From CAVRUF01 sp963716005 (GTDB lineage: Bacteria > Actinomycetota > Thermoleophilia > Gaiellales > Gaiellaceae), in assembly GCA_963716005.1 (NCBI GenBank), contig OY970285.1, forward strand, positions 2,108,001-2,172,000: a stretch of 64,000 nucleotides of DNA, given 5' to 3'. Position 1 is the first letter of the stretch. Each line of letters starts with the position of its first letter. Of this stretch, positions 48,825-58,595 are shown in pieces. The notes below the pieces were generated by a model, which made no database searches, had not been told where the DNA came from, and saw only the letters and a list, made by a program, of their open reading frames with translations. The translations under genes and the position numbers were made by a program.

Positions 48825-49417
48825 TGCTCGACGGGCGCGTCCGCGAGGTGCTCGCCCGGCTGGAGCACGAGGACGCCGACGAACGCGATCGCGGTCTCGG
48901 CGTGATGGAGCGCTCGCGCGCGGTTGCGCCCACTACGGGCCGCTTCCTCTTTTCGCTCGTCGCCGTGCAGGAGGGATGCGAAGTCCTCGAGATCGGAGGC
49001 TCGCGCGGGTACTCGTCCGTCTGGATCGGCGCCGGCGTGCGCTACCTGGGCGGGCATCTGCTCTCGCTGGAGCAGGATCCGGCGAAGGTCGCGGCGTGGA
49101 CGAAGAACGTCGCCGATGCCGGCCTCGAGGAGTGGGCCGAGCTTCGTGCGGGCGACGCCTTCGAGACGCTCGCGGGGCTGGACGACGTGTTCGACGTCGT
49201 CTTCCTCGACGCCGAGAAGGACGACTACGAGGCGCTCTTCGCCCTGGCGCGCGAGCGGGTCGAGCCCGGCGGCCTCGTGGTCGCCGACAACGTCCTGTCC
49301 CACGTCGAGACGCTGGGCCTCTACTCGGCCGCGCGACAGTCCGATCCGACCCTCTCGAGCGTGACCGTGCCGCTCGATCGCGGCCTCGAGCTGACGACGA
49401 TTCTCACGTCGGCTTGA
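48824..49417 (+). CDS. O-methyltransferase family 3 (caffeoyl-CoA OMT-like)
   Basis: This 197-residue SAM-dependent methyltransferase has GRFLFSLVAVQEGCEVLEIGGSRGYSSVWIG (motif I, EIGGSRGYS), LSLEQDPAKV, FDVVFLDAEKDDY with the metal Asp and Lys, and VVADNVLSHVET. The LDAEKDDY motif places it with cation-dependent O-methyltransferases. The substrate is unknown. It closes the suf transcription unit and is followed immediately by the structured RNA region. Confidence 0.87.
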   Translation: MLDGRVREVLARLEHEDADERDRGLGVMERSRAVAPTTGRFLFSLVAVQEGCEVLEIGGSRGYSSVWIGAGVRYLGGHLLSLEQDPAKVAAWTKNVADAGLEEWAELRAGDAFETLAGLDDVFDVVFLDAEKDDYEALFALARERVEPGGLVVADNVLSHVETLGLYSAARQSDPTLSSVTVPLDRGLELTTILTSA

Positions 49418-49420
49418 CGG

Positions 49421-49625
49421 CCCCGTATCATTGGATCACCACGGAAAGGAGGTGGTCCGATCTTGGAAACCGACAGAACGGGCAGTGGAGGTACTCGCTC
49501 GTAGGGGCGTGTCCCCGGGACCCACGGGGAATCGCCTAGCCAGCGTAGGGGAGTAGCGCTCCTACGAATCTCAGGCGAGTCACCGACTGTTTTAGGCGGG
49601 GCCCTTCGGGGCCCCGCTTTTTTTG
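49421..49625 (+). ncRNA. Candidate structured RNA with 16S-tail complementarity
   Basis: This segment of about 200 nt has no convincing gene but a strong fold. Hairpin 1 pairs GGATCACC (49433-49440) with GGTGGTCC (49451-49458). A long-range stem joins GGTACTCGC (49490-49498) to GCGAGT-C-ACC (49575-49584), enclosing TCCCCG/CGGGGA (49512-49530) and CGTAGGGG/GCTCCTACG-type (49544-49566) hairpins. It ends in a UUCG-capped terminator. AAAGGAGGTGGTCC (49445-49458) can pair with all 14 bases of a standard 16S 3' end. A raiA-type or other unnamed RNA is possible; I cannot assign a family. A short peptide ORF is an alternative. Confidence 0.65.
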
Positions 49626-50515
49626 TGCGCGGCAAGCCGAAGCATCTCGTCGAGGCCGAGCGGGGTGATCCCGAACGTCTCGATTGCGGGGCCCGCGTCG
49701 GCGACGTAGTCCTGGAGCTCGAGCATCGTCAGCGTGTCGCGCGTGAGCGGCGGGCCTACGGGGACTCGCTCCGCTACGACGGCGGCCCCGCGCGCCAGCC
49801 CAAACGGGACGTGGAAGGTCGGCCGGCGCTTTCCGAGAGCGCGCTTGATCGCGGCGAAGAGCTCGTCCGGCGTGACCACGTCGGCGCCGACGAGGTCGAA
49901 GGTGCGGTTCGCGGCGGCGGGCTCGGTCACCGCCTTGGCGAAGTACGCGCCGACGTCGTCGGCCCAGACGGGCTGCGACTTCCGCGTCCCGAGAATCGGA
50001 ACGACAGGCGCCAGACGCACGAGCCGCATGAAGATCTGGAGTGTGCCGCCGTCGGGCCCATAGATGAAGCTCGGCCGGAAGATCACGTACTCGAGCCCAG
50101 ATTCCTTGACCGCCTGTTCCTGATCCCACTTGGCTGCGAAGTAGGGCGTCAGATCCTTCGAGTGCTCGCCGGTCGCGAGCGCACTCATGTGGACGAAGCG
50201 GCGGATCCCGGCGTCCTTGGAGGCCGCGAGGAGCGACCGCGTGCCTTGCTGCATGATCCGCTCGAACGCCTCGTCGGAGCCCTTGACGATCGCGACCAGA
50301 TGGACGACCGCGTCGCAGCCCTGGACGGCCCGGCGTAGGCTCGCCTCATCGGTCACGTCGCCGGCGACAAGCTCGCAGCTCAGGCCGGCCAGCTTGGCCG
50401 CATGCGTCCCGTCCGGGTCGCGGACGAGGGCGCGAACCTCATGTCCTTCGTTCCGGATCGCCCGGACGACGTGGGGACCCACGAAGCCCGTGCCGCCGGT
50501 GACGAGGACGCGCAT
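49592..50515 (-). CDS. NAD(P)-binding atypical SDR (NDUFA9/epimerase-like)
   Basis: This 307-residue Rossmann protein has TGGTGFVGPHVV at the N-terminus and later IRRFVHMSALATG and DVGAYFAKAV. The group is called complex I NDUFA9-like or NAD-dependent epimerase; the catalytic YxxxK is degenerate (YFAAKWDQE retains Y and K). The substrate is unknown and a structural or redox-sensing role is possible. The C-terminus KKSGAPKGPA is encoded by the terminator stem of the RNA on the other strand. It overlaps dcd by one base. Confidence 0.82.
   Translation of the reverse strand: MRVLVTGGTGFVGPHVVRAIRNEGHEVRALVRDPDGTHAAKLAGLSCELVAGDVTDEASLRRAVQGCDAVVHLVAIVKGSDEAFERIMQQGTRSLLAASKDAGIRRFVHMSALATGEHSKDLTPYFAAKWDQEQAVKESGLEYVIFRPSFIYGPDGGTLQIFMRLVRLAPVVPILGTRKSQPVWADDVGAYFAKAVTEPAAANRTFDLVGADVVTPDELFAAIKRALGKRRPTFHVPFGLARGAAVVAERVPVGPPLTRDTLTMLELQDYVADAGPAIETFGITPLGLDEMLRLAAHKKSGAPKGPA
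49596..49624 (+). terminator. Strong intrinsic terminator
   Basis: A perfect 9-bp stem, GCGGGGCCC (49596-49604) and GGGCCCCGC (49609-49617), encloses a TTCG tetraloop and is followed by seven T. It ends the RNA candidate. The last codons of the opposing epimerase-like gene run through it. Confidence 0.93.
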
Positions 50516-51099
50516 CAGCCTGCCGGCTTCGCTTCCTCCGCGAAGTTCTGCCAGTAGCGGCTGGCCGTCGGCCCGGCCTGGCCTTGGTACTTGGAGCCGA
50601 TGGAGGAGCTGCCGTACGGGTTCTCGGCCGGCTCGGTCATCTGCACGAACGAGATCTGGCCGATCTTCATACCGAAGTAGATCGTGATCGGGAGGTTCGC
50701 GACGTTCGAGAGCTCCAGGGTGACGTGGCCGTCCCAGCCCGGGTCGATGAAGCCGGCGGTCGAGTGGATGAGGAGCCCGAGCCGGCCGAGCGAGCTCTTG
50801 CCCTCGAGGCGCGCGACGAGGTCGTCGGGCAACGTGATGCGTTCGAGCGTCGAGCCGAGCACGAACTCGCCCGGGTGGAGGACGAACGGCTCGTCGTCGT
50901 CGATCTCGACGAGCTCGGTGAGGTCGTCCATCGGCTGCTTGACGTCGATGTACGGGTAGCGCGAGTTGCGAAAGACGCGGAAGAAGCGGTCGACGCGGAC
51001 GTCCACCGAGGACGGCTGGAGCAGCTCGTCGTCGTAGGGATCGATGCCGATGCGCCCCTCGTCGAGGAGCCGCCGGATCGTGCGGTCGGAGAGCACCAT
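50515..51099 (-). CDS. dcd: dCTP deaminase, probably bifunctional (dUMP-forming)
   Basis: This protein of about 194 residues converts dCTP to dUTP and probably on to dUMP. It has VLSDRTIRRLLDEGRIGIDPYDDELLQPSSVDVR at the N-terminus, EGKSSLGRLGL, HSTAGFIDPGWDGHVTLELSN with the catalytic Glu, and PITIYFGMKIGQISF. The HSTAGFIDPG form matches the Dcd-Dut bifunctional type of Mycobacterium and Methanocaldococcus. I start at ATG 51099, giving the usual N-terminus; ATG 51111 would add four residues. TAGAAT lies about 10 nt upstream of 51099. Confidence 0.92.
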   Translation of the reverse strand: MVLSDRTIRRLLDEGRIGIDPYDDELLQPSSVDVRVDRFFRVFRNSRYPYIDVKQPMDDLTELVEIDDDEPFVLHPGEFVLGSTLERITLPDDLVARLEGKSSLGRLGLLIHSTAGFIDPGWDGHVTLELSNVANLPITIYFGMKIGQISFVQMTEPAENPYGSSSIGSKYQGQAGPTASRYWQNFAEEAKPAG

Positions 51100-51160
51100 C
51101 TCGCCGCCCATTCTAGGTGCGCTGTGGAAGAGGAGTTTCAAGGTCGGCACGAGTTCGGCA

Positions 51161-51240
51161 CAGACACGCGCGCGCCTCGCCGGTACCGTCGAAGGCGGGT
51201 CGCGGGTGGTCCACTCCCCTCCCAGGGTGGGGCGCGCGCG
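51161..51240 (+). repeat. Dispersed intergenic repeat, copy 4 (diverged)
   Basis: This 80-bp copy begins CAGACACGCGCGCGC, has GTGGTCCAC in place of GTGGCGCCAC and ends GGGGCGCGCGCG. It matches copies 2 and 3 in order and ends, with several changes and six fewer bases. It lies between the divergent dcd and gabT genes; the rest of this 218-bp gap holds only the gabT -10 box. Confidence 0.7.
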
Positions 51241-51315
51241 TGAGGTACCCGACCGCCCTCGGGGAAGCCGTGGAACGGGCGGCGGCATGCGCTGCACGCA
51301 CCCTCTTCCTCCCAC

Positions 51316-51321
51316 TAAGCT
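51316..51321 (+). promoter_or_regulatory. Leaderless -10 box (TAAGCT) of gabT
   Basis: TAAGCT is 7 nt before the ATG at 51329. It supports this start over longer in-frame alternatives that would run through the repeat. Confidence 0.5.
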
Positions 51322-51328
51322 CCTCCGC

Positions 51329-52654
51329 ATGGCTACCACCGTCTCCATCCAGCTGAAGACCGAAGTTCCGGGCCCGCAGAGCCGCGCCATCCTCGACCGC
51401 AAGGAGCGCGTGATCGCGGAGCCCCTGGGGATCTACCTCCCCCTCGTCATCGCCGAAGGGCACGGCGCCGTGCTCACCGACGTCGACGGCAACTCGTTTC
51501 TCGACTTCACGGGCGGCATCGGGTGCATGGCCGTCGGGCACTCGCACCCGAAGGTCGTCGAGGCCGTGCAGGAGCAGGCCGCGCTCTTCACCCACACGGA
51601 CTTCACGATCGTCCCCTACGAGAACTACGTCGCGCTCGCGGAGCGCCTCGCCGCGATAACGCCCATCTCGGGCGAGGTGCGCGCAGGCTTCTTCAACTCC
51701 GGCGCCGAGGCGGTCGAGAACGCAGTGAAGATCGCCAAGAAGTACACGAAGCGCCCCGCGGTGATCGCCTTCGACGGCGCCTTCCACGGACGGACGCTGA
51801 TGGCCATGAGCCTCACCTCGAAGCCCCACCCGTACAAGGCCGGGTTCGGGCCGTTCGCGCCCGAGGTCTACCGGGTCTCGTTCTCGGACTCCTACCGCGG
51901 GCCCGACACGGCGACCGCGCTGGCCGAGCTCAAGCGCGCCTTCAAGACTCGCGTCGCTGCCGAGGAGGTCGCTGCGATCATCTTCGAGCCCGTCCAGGGC
52001 GAGAGCGGCTTCGTCACGGCGCCGAAGGACTTCGTCCAGGGCGTGCGCGAGATCGCCAGCGAGCACGGGATCGTGCTCATCGTCGACGAGGTGCAGACCG
52101 GCTTCGGGCGCACCGGGACGATGTTCGCGATCGAGCAGTACGACATCGAGCCCGACCTCATGACGGTCGCCAAGTCGATCGCCGCCGGCCTACCTCTGTC
52201 CGGGGTCATCGGCCGCTCGGAGATCATGGACGCGCCGGAGGACTCGACGATCGGCGGCACGTACGTCGGCAACCCCGTCTCCATCGCTGCGGCACACGCC
52301 GTGCTCGACGTGATCGAGGAGGAGCAGCTCGTCGAGCGCGCCGCCGAGATCGGCGACCGCACCCGGGCGCGGATGCACGAGTGGCAGGAGAAGTTCTCGT
52401 GCATCGGCGACGTGCGCGGGCTCGGGATGATGCTCGCGATCGAGATCGTCTCCGACCGCGACGCGAAGACGCCCGACGCGGCCCTTGCGACCGCGATCCA
52501 GGAGGCGGCGGCCGCCCGCGGCGTGCTGCTTCTCAAGGCCGGGCTGTACGGGAACTGCATCCGCGTCCTCTGCCCGCTCGTCATCACCGACGAGCAACTC
52601 GACGAAGCGCTGAACGCCTGGGAAGCCGCGATCGAGGCGGTCACCAGCAGCTAG
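51329..52654 (+). CDS. gabT: 4-aminobutyrate aminotransferase family (class III)
   Basis: This 441-residue PLP transaminase probably converts 4-aminobutyrate and 2-oxoglutarate to succinate semialdehyde and glutamate. It has LDFTGGIGCMAVGHSHPKVV, FFNSGAEAVENAVKIAK, FDGAFHGRT, IFEPVQGESGF, the PLP Asp in IVDEVQTGFGRTG and Lys in TVAKSIAAGLPLSG, then GTYVGNP. The EPVQGE-type segment fits GabT; related omega-amino acid aminotransferases cannot be excluded. It follows a leaderless -10 box and ends 37 nt before a kinase gene. Confidence 0.9.
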   Translation: MATTVSIQLKTEVPGPQSRAILDRKERVIAEPLGIYLPLVIAEGHGAVLTDVDGNSFLDFTGGIGCMAVGHSHPKVVEAVQEQAALFTHTDFTIVPYENYVALAERLAAITPISGEVRAGFFNSGAEAVENAVKIAKKYTKRPAVIAFDGAFHGRTLMAMSLTSKPHPYKAGFGPFAPEVYRVSFSDSYRGPDTATALAELKRAFKTRVAAEEVAAIIFEPVQGESGFVTAPKDFVQGVREIASEHGIVLIVDEVQTGFGRTGTMFAIEQYDIEPDLMTVAKSIAAGLPLSGVIGRSEIMDAPEDSTIGGTYVGNPVSIAAAHAVLDVIEEEQLVERAAEIGDRTRARMHEWQEKFSCIGDVRGLGMMLAIEIVSDRDAKTPDAALATAIQEAAAARGVLLLKAGLYGNCIRVLCPLVITDEQLDEALNAWEAAIEAVTSS

Positions 52655-52691
52655 CGCGACCCCGCCGCGTCCAACGCGGCAGACTTCACGG

Positions 52692-54130
<1,439 letters not shown>

Positions 54131-54134
<4 letters not shown>

Positions 54135-55150
54135 TACTCGAGCTTGGCGCGGCGCTCGTGGCGCTCGACCGCGAGTTGCACGAGCCGGTCGAGGAGCTCC
54201 GCGTAGGCGATGCCAGACGCGTCGAAGAGCTTCGCGTAGACGCTCGTCGCGGTGAAGCCCGGGATCGTGTTCAGCTCGTTCACGATCACCTCGCCGTCGT
54301 CGCGGACGAAGAAGTCGACACGCGCCATGCCCTCGCAGTCGGCGGCGACGAACGACGCCACGGCCAGCTCCTGCACGCGGGCCAGGGCCTCGTCGGAGAT
54401 GCGCGCGGGCACGACGAGATCCATCCCGCCGTCGGCGTACTTGGCCTCGTAGTCGTACCAGTCGCTCGCGAGCGGGACGATCTCGCCCGGGATCGATGCG
54501 ATCGGCGACTCGTTGCCGAGGACGCTGCACTCGACCTCGATCCCCGAGACGTGCTCCTCGAGGAGGATCTTCTCGTCGTGGACGAACGCGAGCTCGACCG
54601 CGGCGTCGAGCTCTTCGGCCGAGCGGACGATCGAGATGCCGACACTCGAGCCCAGCCGAGCGGGCTTCACGACGACCGGGTAACCGAAGGGGTTTTCGAC
54701 CGCGTCGCGATCCCAGCGCCGCAGCGTCTTCGAGCGCGCGACCGGCACGCCCTTGTCGCGCATGACCGACTTGAAGAGGTCCTTGTCCATGCAGAGCGCC
54801 GACGCGGCCACACCGGCGCCGACGTAGGCGACGTCCGCGAGTTCGAGGAGCCCCTGGACGGTGCCGTCCTCGCCGAACGGGCCGTGGAGGACGGGAAAGA
54901 CGACGTCGACCTGGCCGAGCGGCGACGGCGGCGCGCCGTTCGCTGGGATCGGGAGCGTCTCCGCCCCTCGACCCAGCTCGGGCTGCGTTCCTTCGGTGAG
55001 CTGCCAGCGCCCGTCGCGCTGGATCTGCCACTCGAGCACGTCGTAGCGCTCGGGATCGAGCGCCCCGGCGACCGAGCGGGCCGACGCGAGCGAGATCTCG
55101 TGTTCGCTCGAGCGTCCGCCCATGAGCACGGCGACGCGGAGCTTCGGCAT
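54131..55150 (-). CDS. ddl: D-alanine-D-alanine ligase
   Basis: This 339-residue ATP-grasp enzyme forms D-Ala-D-Ala for peptidoglycan. It shows VLMGGRSSEHEISLASA at the N-terminus, FPVLHGPFGEDGTVQGLLE, VGAGVAASALCMDKDLFK, VVVKPARLGSSVGIS and the C-terminal NELNTIPGFTATSVYAKLF with its Mg ligands. It follows pknB directly with a 3-nt gap and is the last gene of the wall/division operon. The Lys-Tyr/Phe specificity positions are not examined, so D-Ala-D-Lac activity is not excluded. Confidence 0.94.
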
Positions 55151-55153
55151 CGG

Positions 55154-57089
55154 CTAGCCGGCCCTTGCCCGGCGCGGCGAGACGAGCACGCCGACGGCGA
55201 TCCGCACGGTGCTCCCAGGCGCGGCCTGGACGCCGCCGGACGGGTTCTGGTCGAGGACGCGGTCGTGCTGGTTCGGGTCGCTCGTCTCCTGCTCGATCAC
55301 CTGCACCTCGAAGCCGTTGAACTCGAGCTCGTTCTCGGCGTCCTCGCTGAACTCCCCGACCACGTCCGGAACGGTCACGGAGCTGGGCCCGGTGGAGATG
55401 GCGATCGCGACCGTCGAGCCCATGTCGGCGGTCGTGTTCGCGCCCGGGTTCTGGCTCACGACAAGGCCTTCGGCGACCGTGTCGCTCGGCACCTCGCTGA
55501 CGGACACCTTGAACCCGGCCGCCCGGAGCTCGGCCCTCGCGCTCAACTCGTCCTGGTTCAGGACGTCGGGGACGGTCGCCGACTCGGTGCCCTTGGACAC
55601 GCGCACCTCGACGGTCGAGCCCTCGACGACGGTGGTGTCCGGCTTCGGATCCTGGCTGATCACCAGTTCCAACGGGCTGGTTGGAGAACTTGTCCACCCG
55701 TTTTGCCTTCAGCCCTGCCGTGGCCAACGCGTCGACAGCGTCCTCGTAGGAGAGGCCCGCGAGCGCGGGCACGGTCGTCTTCGGTGCGCCCGTCGAGACG
55801 ACGATCGTCACCTCCTCGCCCCTCGGTAGCTTCGTCCCGGTCTTCGGGATCTGCTCAGCGACCCGGCCCGTCTCCACCTTCGGGTCGGCGGCGCGCTCGA
55901 CCTCCACGACGAACCCGGCATTCTCGAGGATCTCGGTCGCCTCTTCCTCGAGCAGTCCCTCGACGAGCGGCACCGCCACGGGCTTCGAGTCGGCGAGCTC
56001 GTCCTGGATGCGGTTGTAGAGATAGAGGCCCGCGATGATCGAGGCGATGAGGAACAGGAGCGCGACGAGCCACGGGATCCAGCGGCGTCGCTTGGGAGGG
56101 GCCCGGTAGCCGTAGTCGGGCGGATAGGCCGGTGGACGCCGTGCCGGCGTAGCGGGCGGTAGGACCTGAGTCCCGTCCGGCGGCGTGATCACCTGGGTCA
56201 TGCCCTCGCCGGCGAGGAGCATCGTCGCCGCGGCCGCCGTCTCGGGCGAGACCGGCAGTCCCGCCTCGACCCGGTCGAGGTCGGCGCTGAACTGCTCGGC
56301 CGCCTCGTAGCGCTCGTGCGGATCCTTGGCGAGCGCGCGCAGGACGATCAGGTCGAGCTCCGGCGGGATGTCCTCGCGCAGCTCCGACGGCGGGTGTGGC
56401 ACCTCGTTCAGGTGCTTCATGGCGATCTCGATCGGCGTGTCCCCCGTGAACGGCGTCTTGCCGGTCAGCGTCTCGTAGAGGACGACGCCGGCCGAGTAGA
56501 GATCCGACGCCGCCGTCACGGGCGCGCCGCGGGCCTGCTCGGGCGAGAGGTACTGCGCGGTGCCCATGATCGAGCCGACCTCGGTCATCTCGGACGGACC
56601 GGTGCGCGCGATCCCGAAGTCGGTGACGAAGACGCGGTTGTCGCCCCCGAGGAGGATGTTGTGCGGCTTGATGTCGCGGTGGATGATCCCGTGCCGGTGC
56701 GCGAACCGCAGCGCCGCCAGGATCTGCTTGGCGTAGTCGACGGCCACCGCGATCGGAAGCGGCCCCTTGGCGACGATCAGCTCTTTCAGGCTTCGGCCCT
56801 CGATCACTTCCATCGCGATGTACGGCCGCCCGTCGGACTCGCCGCGGTCGTAGATCGAGACGATGTTCGGGTGCGACAGGCTCGCCGCGGACTTGGCCTC
56901 GCGGCGGAAACGCTCCGTGAACGCCTCGTCGCTCGAGTAGCGCTCGTTCAGGATCTTGATCGCGACGCGGCGTCCGAGGTCTTCGTCCTCGGCGAGGTAG
57001 ACGTCCGCCATTCCGCCCGCTCCGAGCTTGCGCAGGATGCGGTAACGGCCGTCGAAAAGCGTTCCGATCAGGGTGTCGGTCGTCGTCAT
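55154..57089 (-). CDS. pknB: Ser/Thr protein kinase PknB with PASTA repeats (frameshifted)
   Basis: This membrane kinase senses peptidoglycan fragments and controls growth and division. The kinase domain (about 16-275) has GAGGMADVYLA, VAIKIL, HRDIKPHN and DFGIART. A single helix (about 338-358) is followed by four PASTA repeats, each ending in a VTIVVSTG- or VEVRVSKG-type strand. An extra base at about 55668 breaks the frame in the second PASTA repeat between SNQPVG and LVISQDPKP. Corrected, the protein is about 645 residues. It lies between pbpA and ddl in the conserved actinobacterial operon. No pknA is present between them. Confidence 0.93.
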
Positions 57090-57104
57090 TTGTCTCTTTG
57101 CAGA

Positions 57105-58595
57105 CTAAGGATTCGCACGCAGGAGCGCCTCCAGCACAGCCTTGGCGATGGGCGCCGCCGTCGTCCCGCCCGTTCCCGATTGGTTCTGGAGATACACCGC
57201 GATGGCGATCTGCGGATTGTCGGCCGGAGCGAAGGCGATGAAACCCGTGTCGTTCTCCCCCAGCCGGCCGGTTTCGGCCGTGCCCGTCTTGCCGGCGACC
57301 TCGATGCCGGGAATCTGGGCCGCGGTCGCTGTTCCCGCCTCCACGACGCTCACCATCATCGGAGTCAGGGCGGCTGCCGTAGCCGCCTTCATCACGCGGC
57401 GCAGCTCGTCGGGCCGCGTCCGCGAGATCACGTTTCCGTCGGGCGCGACGATCCGGTCGACCACGTGCGGTTCCATGAGGATGCCGCCGTTCGCGATCGT
57501 CGCGACGACCATGGCCATCTGGAGCGGCGTGACGAGCAGCCGTTCCTGGCCGAAGGCGAGCCGGCCCGGGTCGATCTGGTTCGGATCCTCCGGGTCGAAC
57601 AGCCGGCCCTTCGACCAGAGGCCGCTGGGCGTGCGCTCGTCGTCGGGCGTCTCAAGCGGCGGGTCCTCGTAGAAGCCGTAGCGCTTGGCGTAGTCGAGGA
57701 CGACCTTCGGCCCGAGTTCCTTGCCGATGTTGCAGAAGACCGAGTTGATCGAGTTCTGCATCGCGTCGCCGAAGTCCACGTTCCCGAAGACGTGCGGCCC
57801 GGACTGGTCGGAGTAGTTCGAGACCTTCTTGCCGTACTCGATGCAGTAGCCGGGATCGTCGAAGCGGCTCTCCGGGGTGTAGCGGCCGGTGTCGAGCGCT
57901 GCGGTGGCGGTGACGACCTTGAACGTCGAGCCGGGGATGAAGACCGGCGCCGGAAGGCCCTGGGTCGCGCGGTTGAGGAGCGGCGAGGCGGGCTCGCAGG
58001 GTCCGGCCGCGTTCAGGACGCGCGAGAAGTTCTCCTCGACCTGGTTCGGGTTGTAGGTCGGCGTCGAGGCCGAGACGAGCACGCGGCCCGTGTCCGGCTC
58101 GATCGCGACTACCGAACCGCACTCGCCTGCCAGCTGCTCCATCGCGACCGTCTGCGCGTCCATGTCGAGCGAGGTGACGACGTCGTTCCCCTGGCGGGTT
58201 GCGCCCTTGACCGTGTCGAGCGCGCGGTCGATGAGCGTCGAGAGATCCGCGTTCGAGCCGGTCAGGTAGTCGTTCAGCGACTCCTCGAGCCCGGTGCGCG
58301 ACCGCTCGACAGTGGAATAGCCGACGATCTGCGCCGTGAGCCCGCGCGCGGGATAGCGCCGCAGGTACCACGTGCGGCCCGCGACCTCCTGGCGCCGGTT
58401 GCGGGCGAGAACGGTTCTCCCGTCGTTCGCGTAGATGATCCCGCGCTTGATCGTCAGCTGGCGGACGACGAGGCTCGGGTTCCCCTGACGGGCCTCGAGC
58501 TCGGGCGCCTTCCAGAGCCAGTACGACGCCATGGCGATGAGCGCGACGAAGAGTCCGCAGAAGACGAGGAAGACGCGGCGGATCTGCCGGTTCAT
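57105..58595 (-). CDS. pbpA: Penicillin-binding protein (PbpA-like class B transpeptidase)
   Basis: This 496-residue D,D-transpeptidase acts in septal or lateral wall synthesis. It has an N-terminal helix (about 7-28), a short dimerisation region with RGIIYANDG, and the transpeptidase domain with PGSTFK (active Ser about residue 223), the SxN motif in MQNSINSVF and AGKTGTAE. It has no PASTA domain. It overlaps ftsW by 4 nt (ATGA), a typical SEDS/PBP pair. It is probably exported uncleaved. Confidence 0.94.
   Translation of the reverse strand: MNRQIRRVFLVFCGLFVALIAMASYWLWKAPELEARQGNPSLVVRQLTIKRGIIYANDGRTVLARNRRQEVAGRTWYLRRYPARGLTAQIVGYSTVERSRTGLEESLNDYLTGSNADLSTLIDRALDTVKGATRQGNDVVTSLDMDAQTVAMEQLAGECGSVVAIEPDTGRVLVSASTPTYNPNQVEENFSRVLNAAGPCEPASPLLNRATQGLPAPVFIPGSTFKVVTATAALDTGRYTPESRFDDPGYCIEYGKKVSNYSDQSGPHVFGNVDFGDAMQNSINSVFCNIGKELGPKVVLDYAKRYGFYEDPPLETPDDERTPSGLWSKGRLFDPEDPNQIDPGRLAFGQERLLVTPLQMAMVVATIANGGILMEPHVVDRIVAPDGNVISRTRPDELRRVMKAATAAALTPMMVSVVEAGTATAAQIPGIEVAGKTGTAETGRLGENDTGFIAFAPADNPQIAIAVYLQNQSGTGGTTAAPIAKAVLEALLRANP

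Noticed and set aside
49414..49431. TTGACG and TATCAT before the RNA candidate as a sigma-70 promoter
   Set aside because: They are only 6 nt apart instead of about 17, and the predicted start would cut into the first hairpin. A promoter for the RNA is not established.
12985..51240. Dispersed repeats as a CRISPR array
   Set aside because: Each locus holds a single copy, copies are 10-20 kb apart, and there are no spacers or cas genes.
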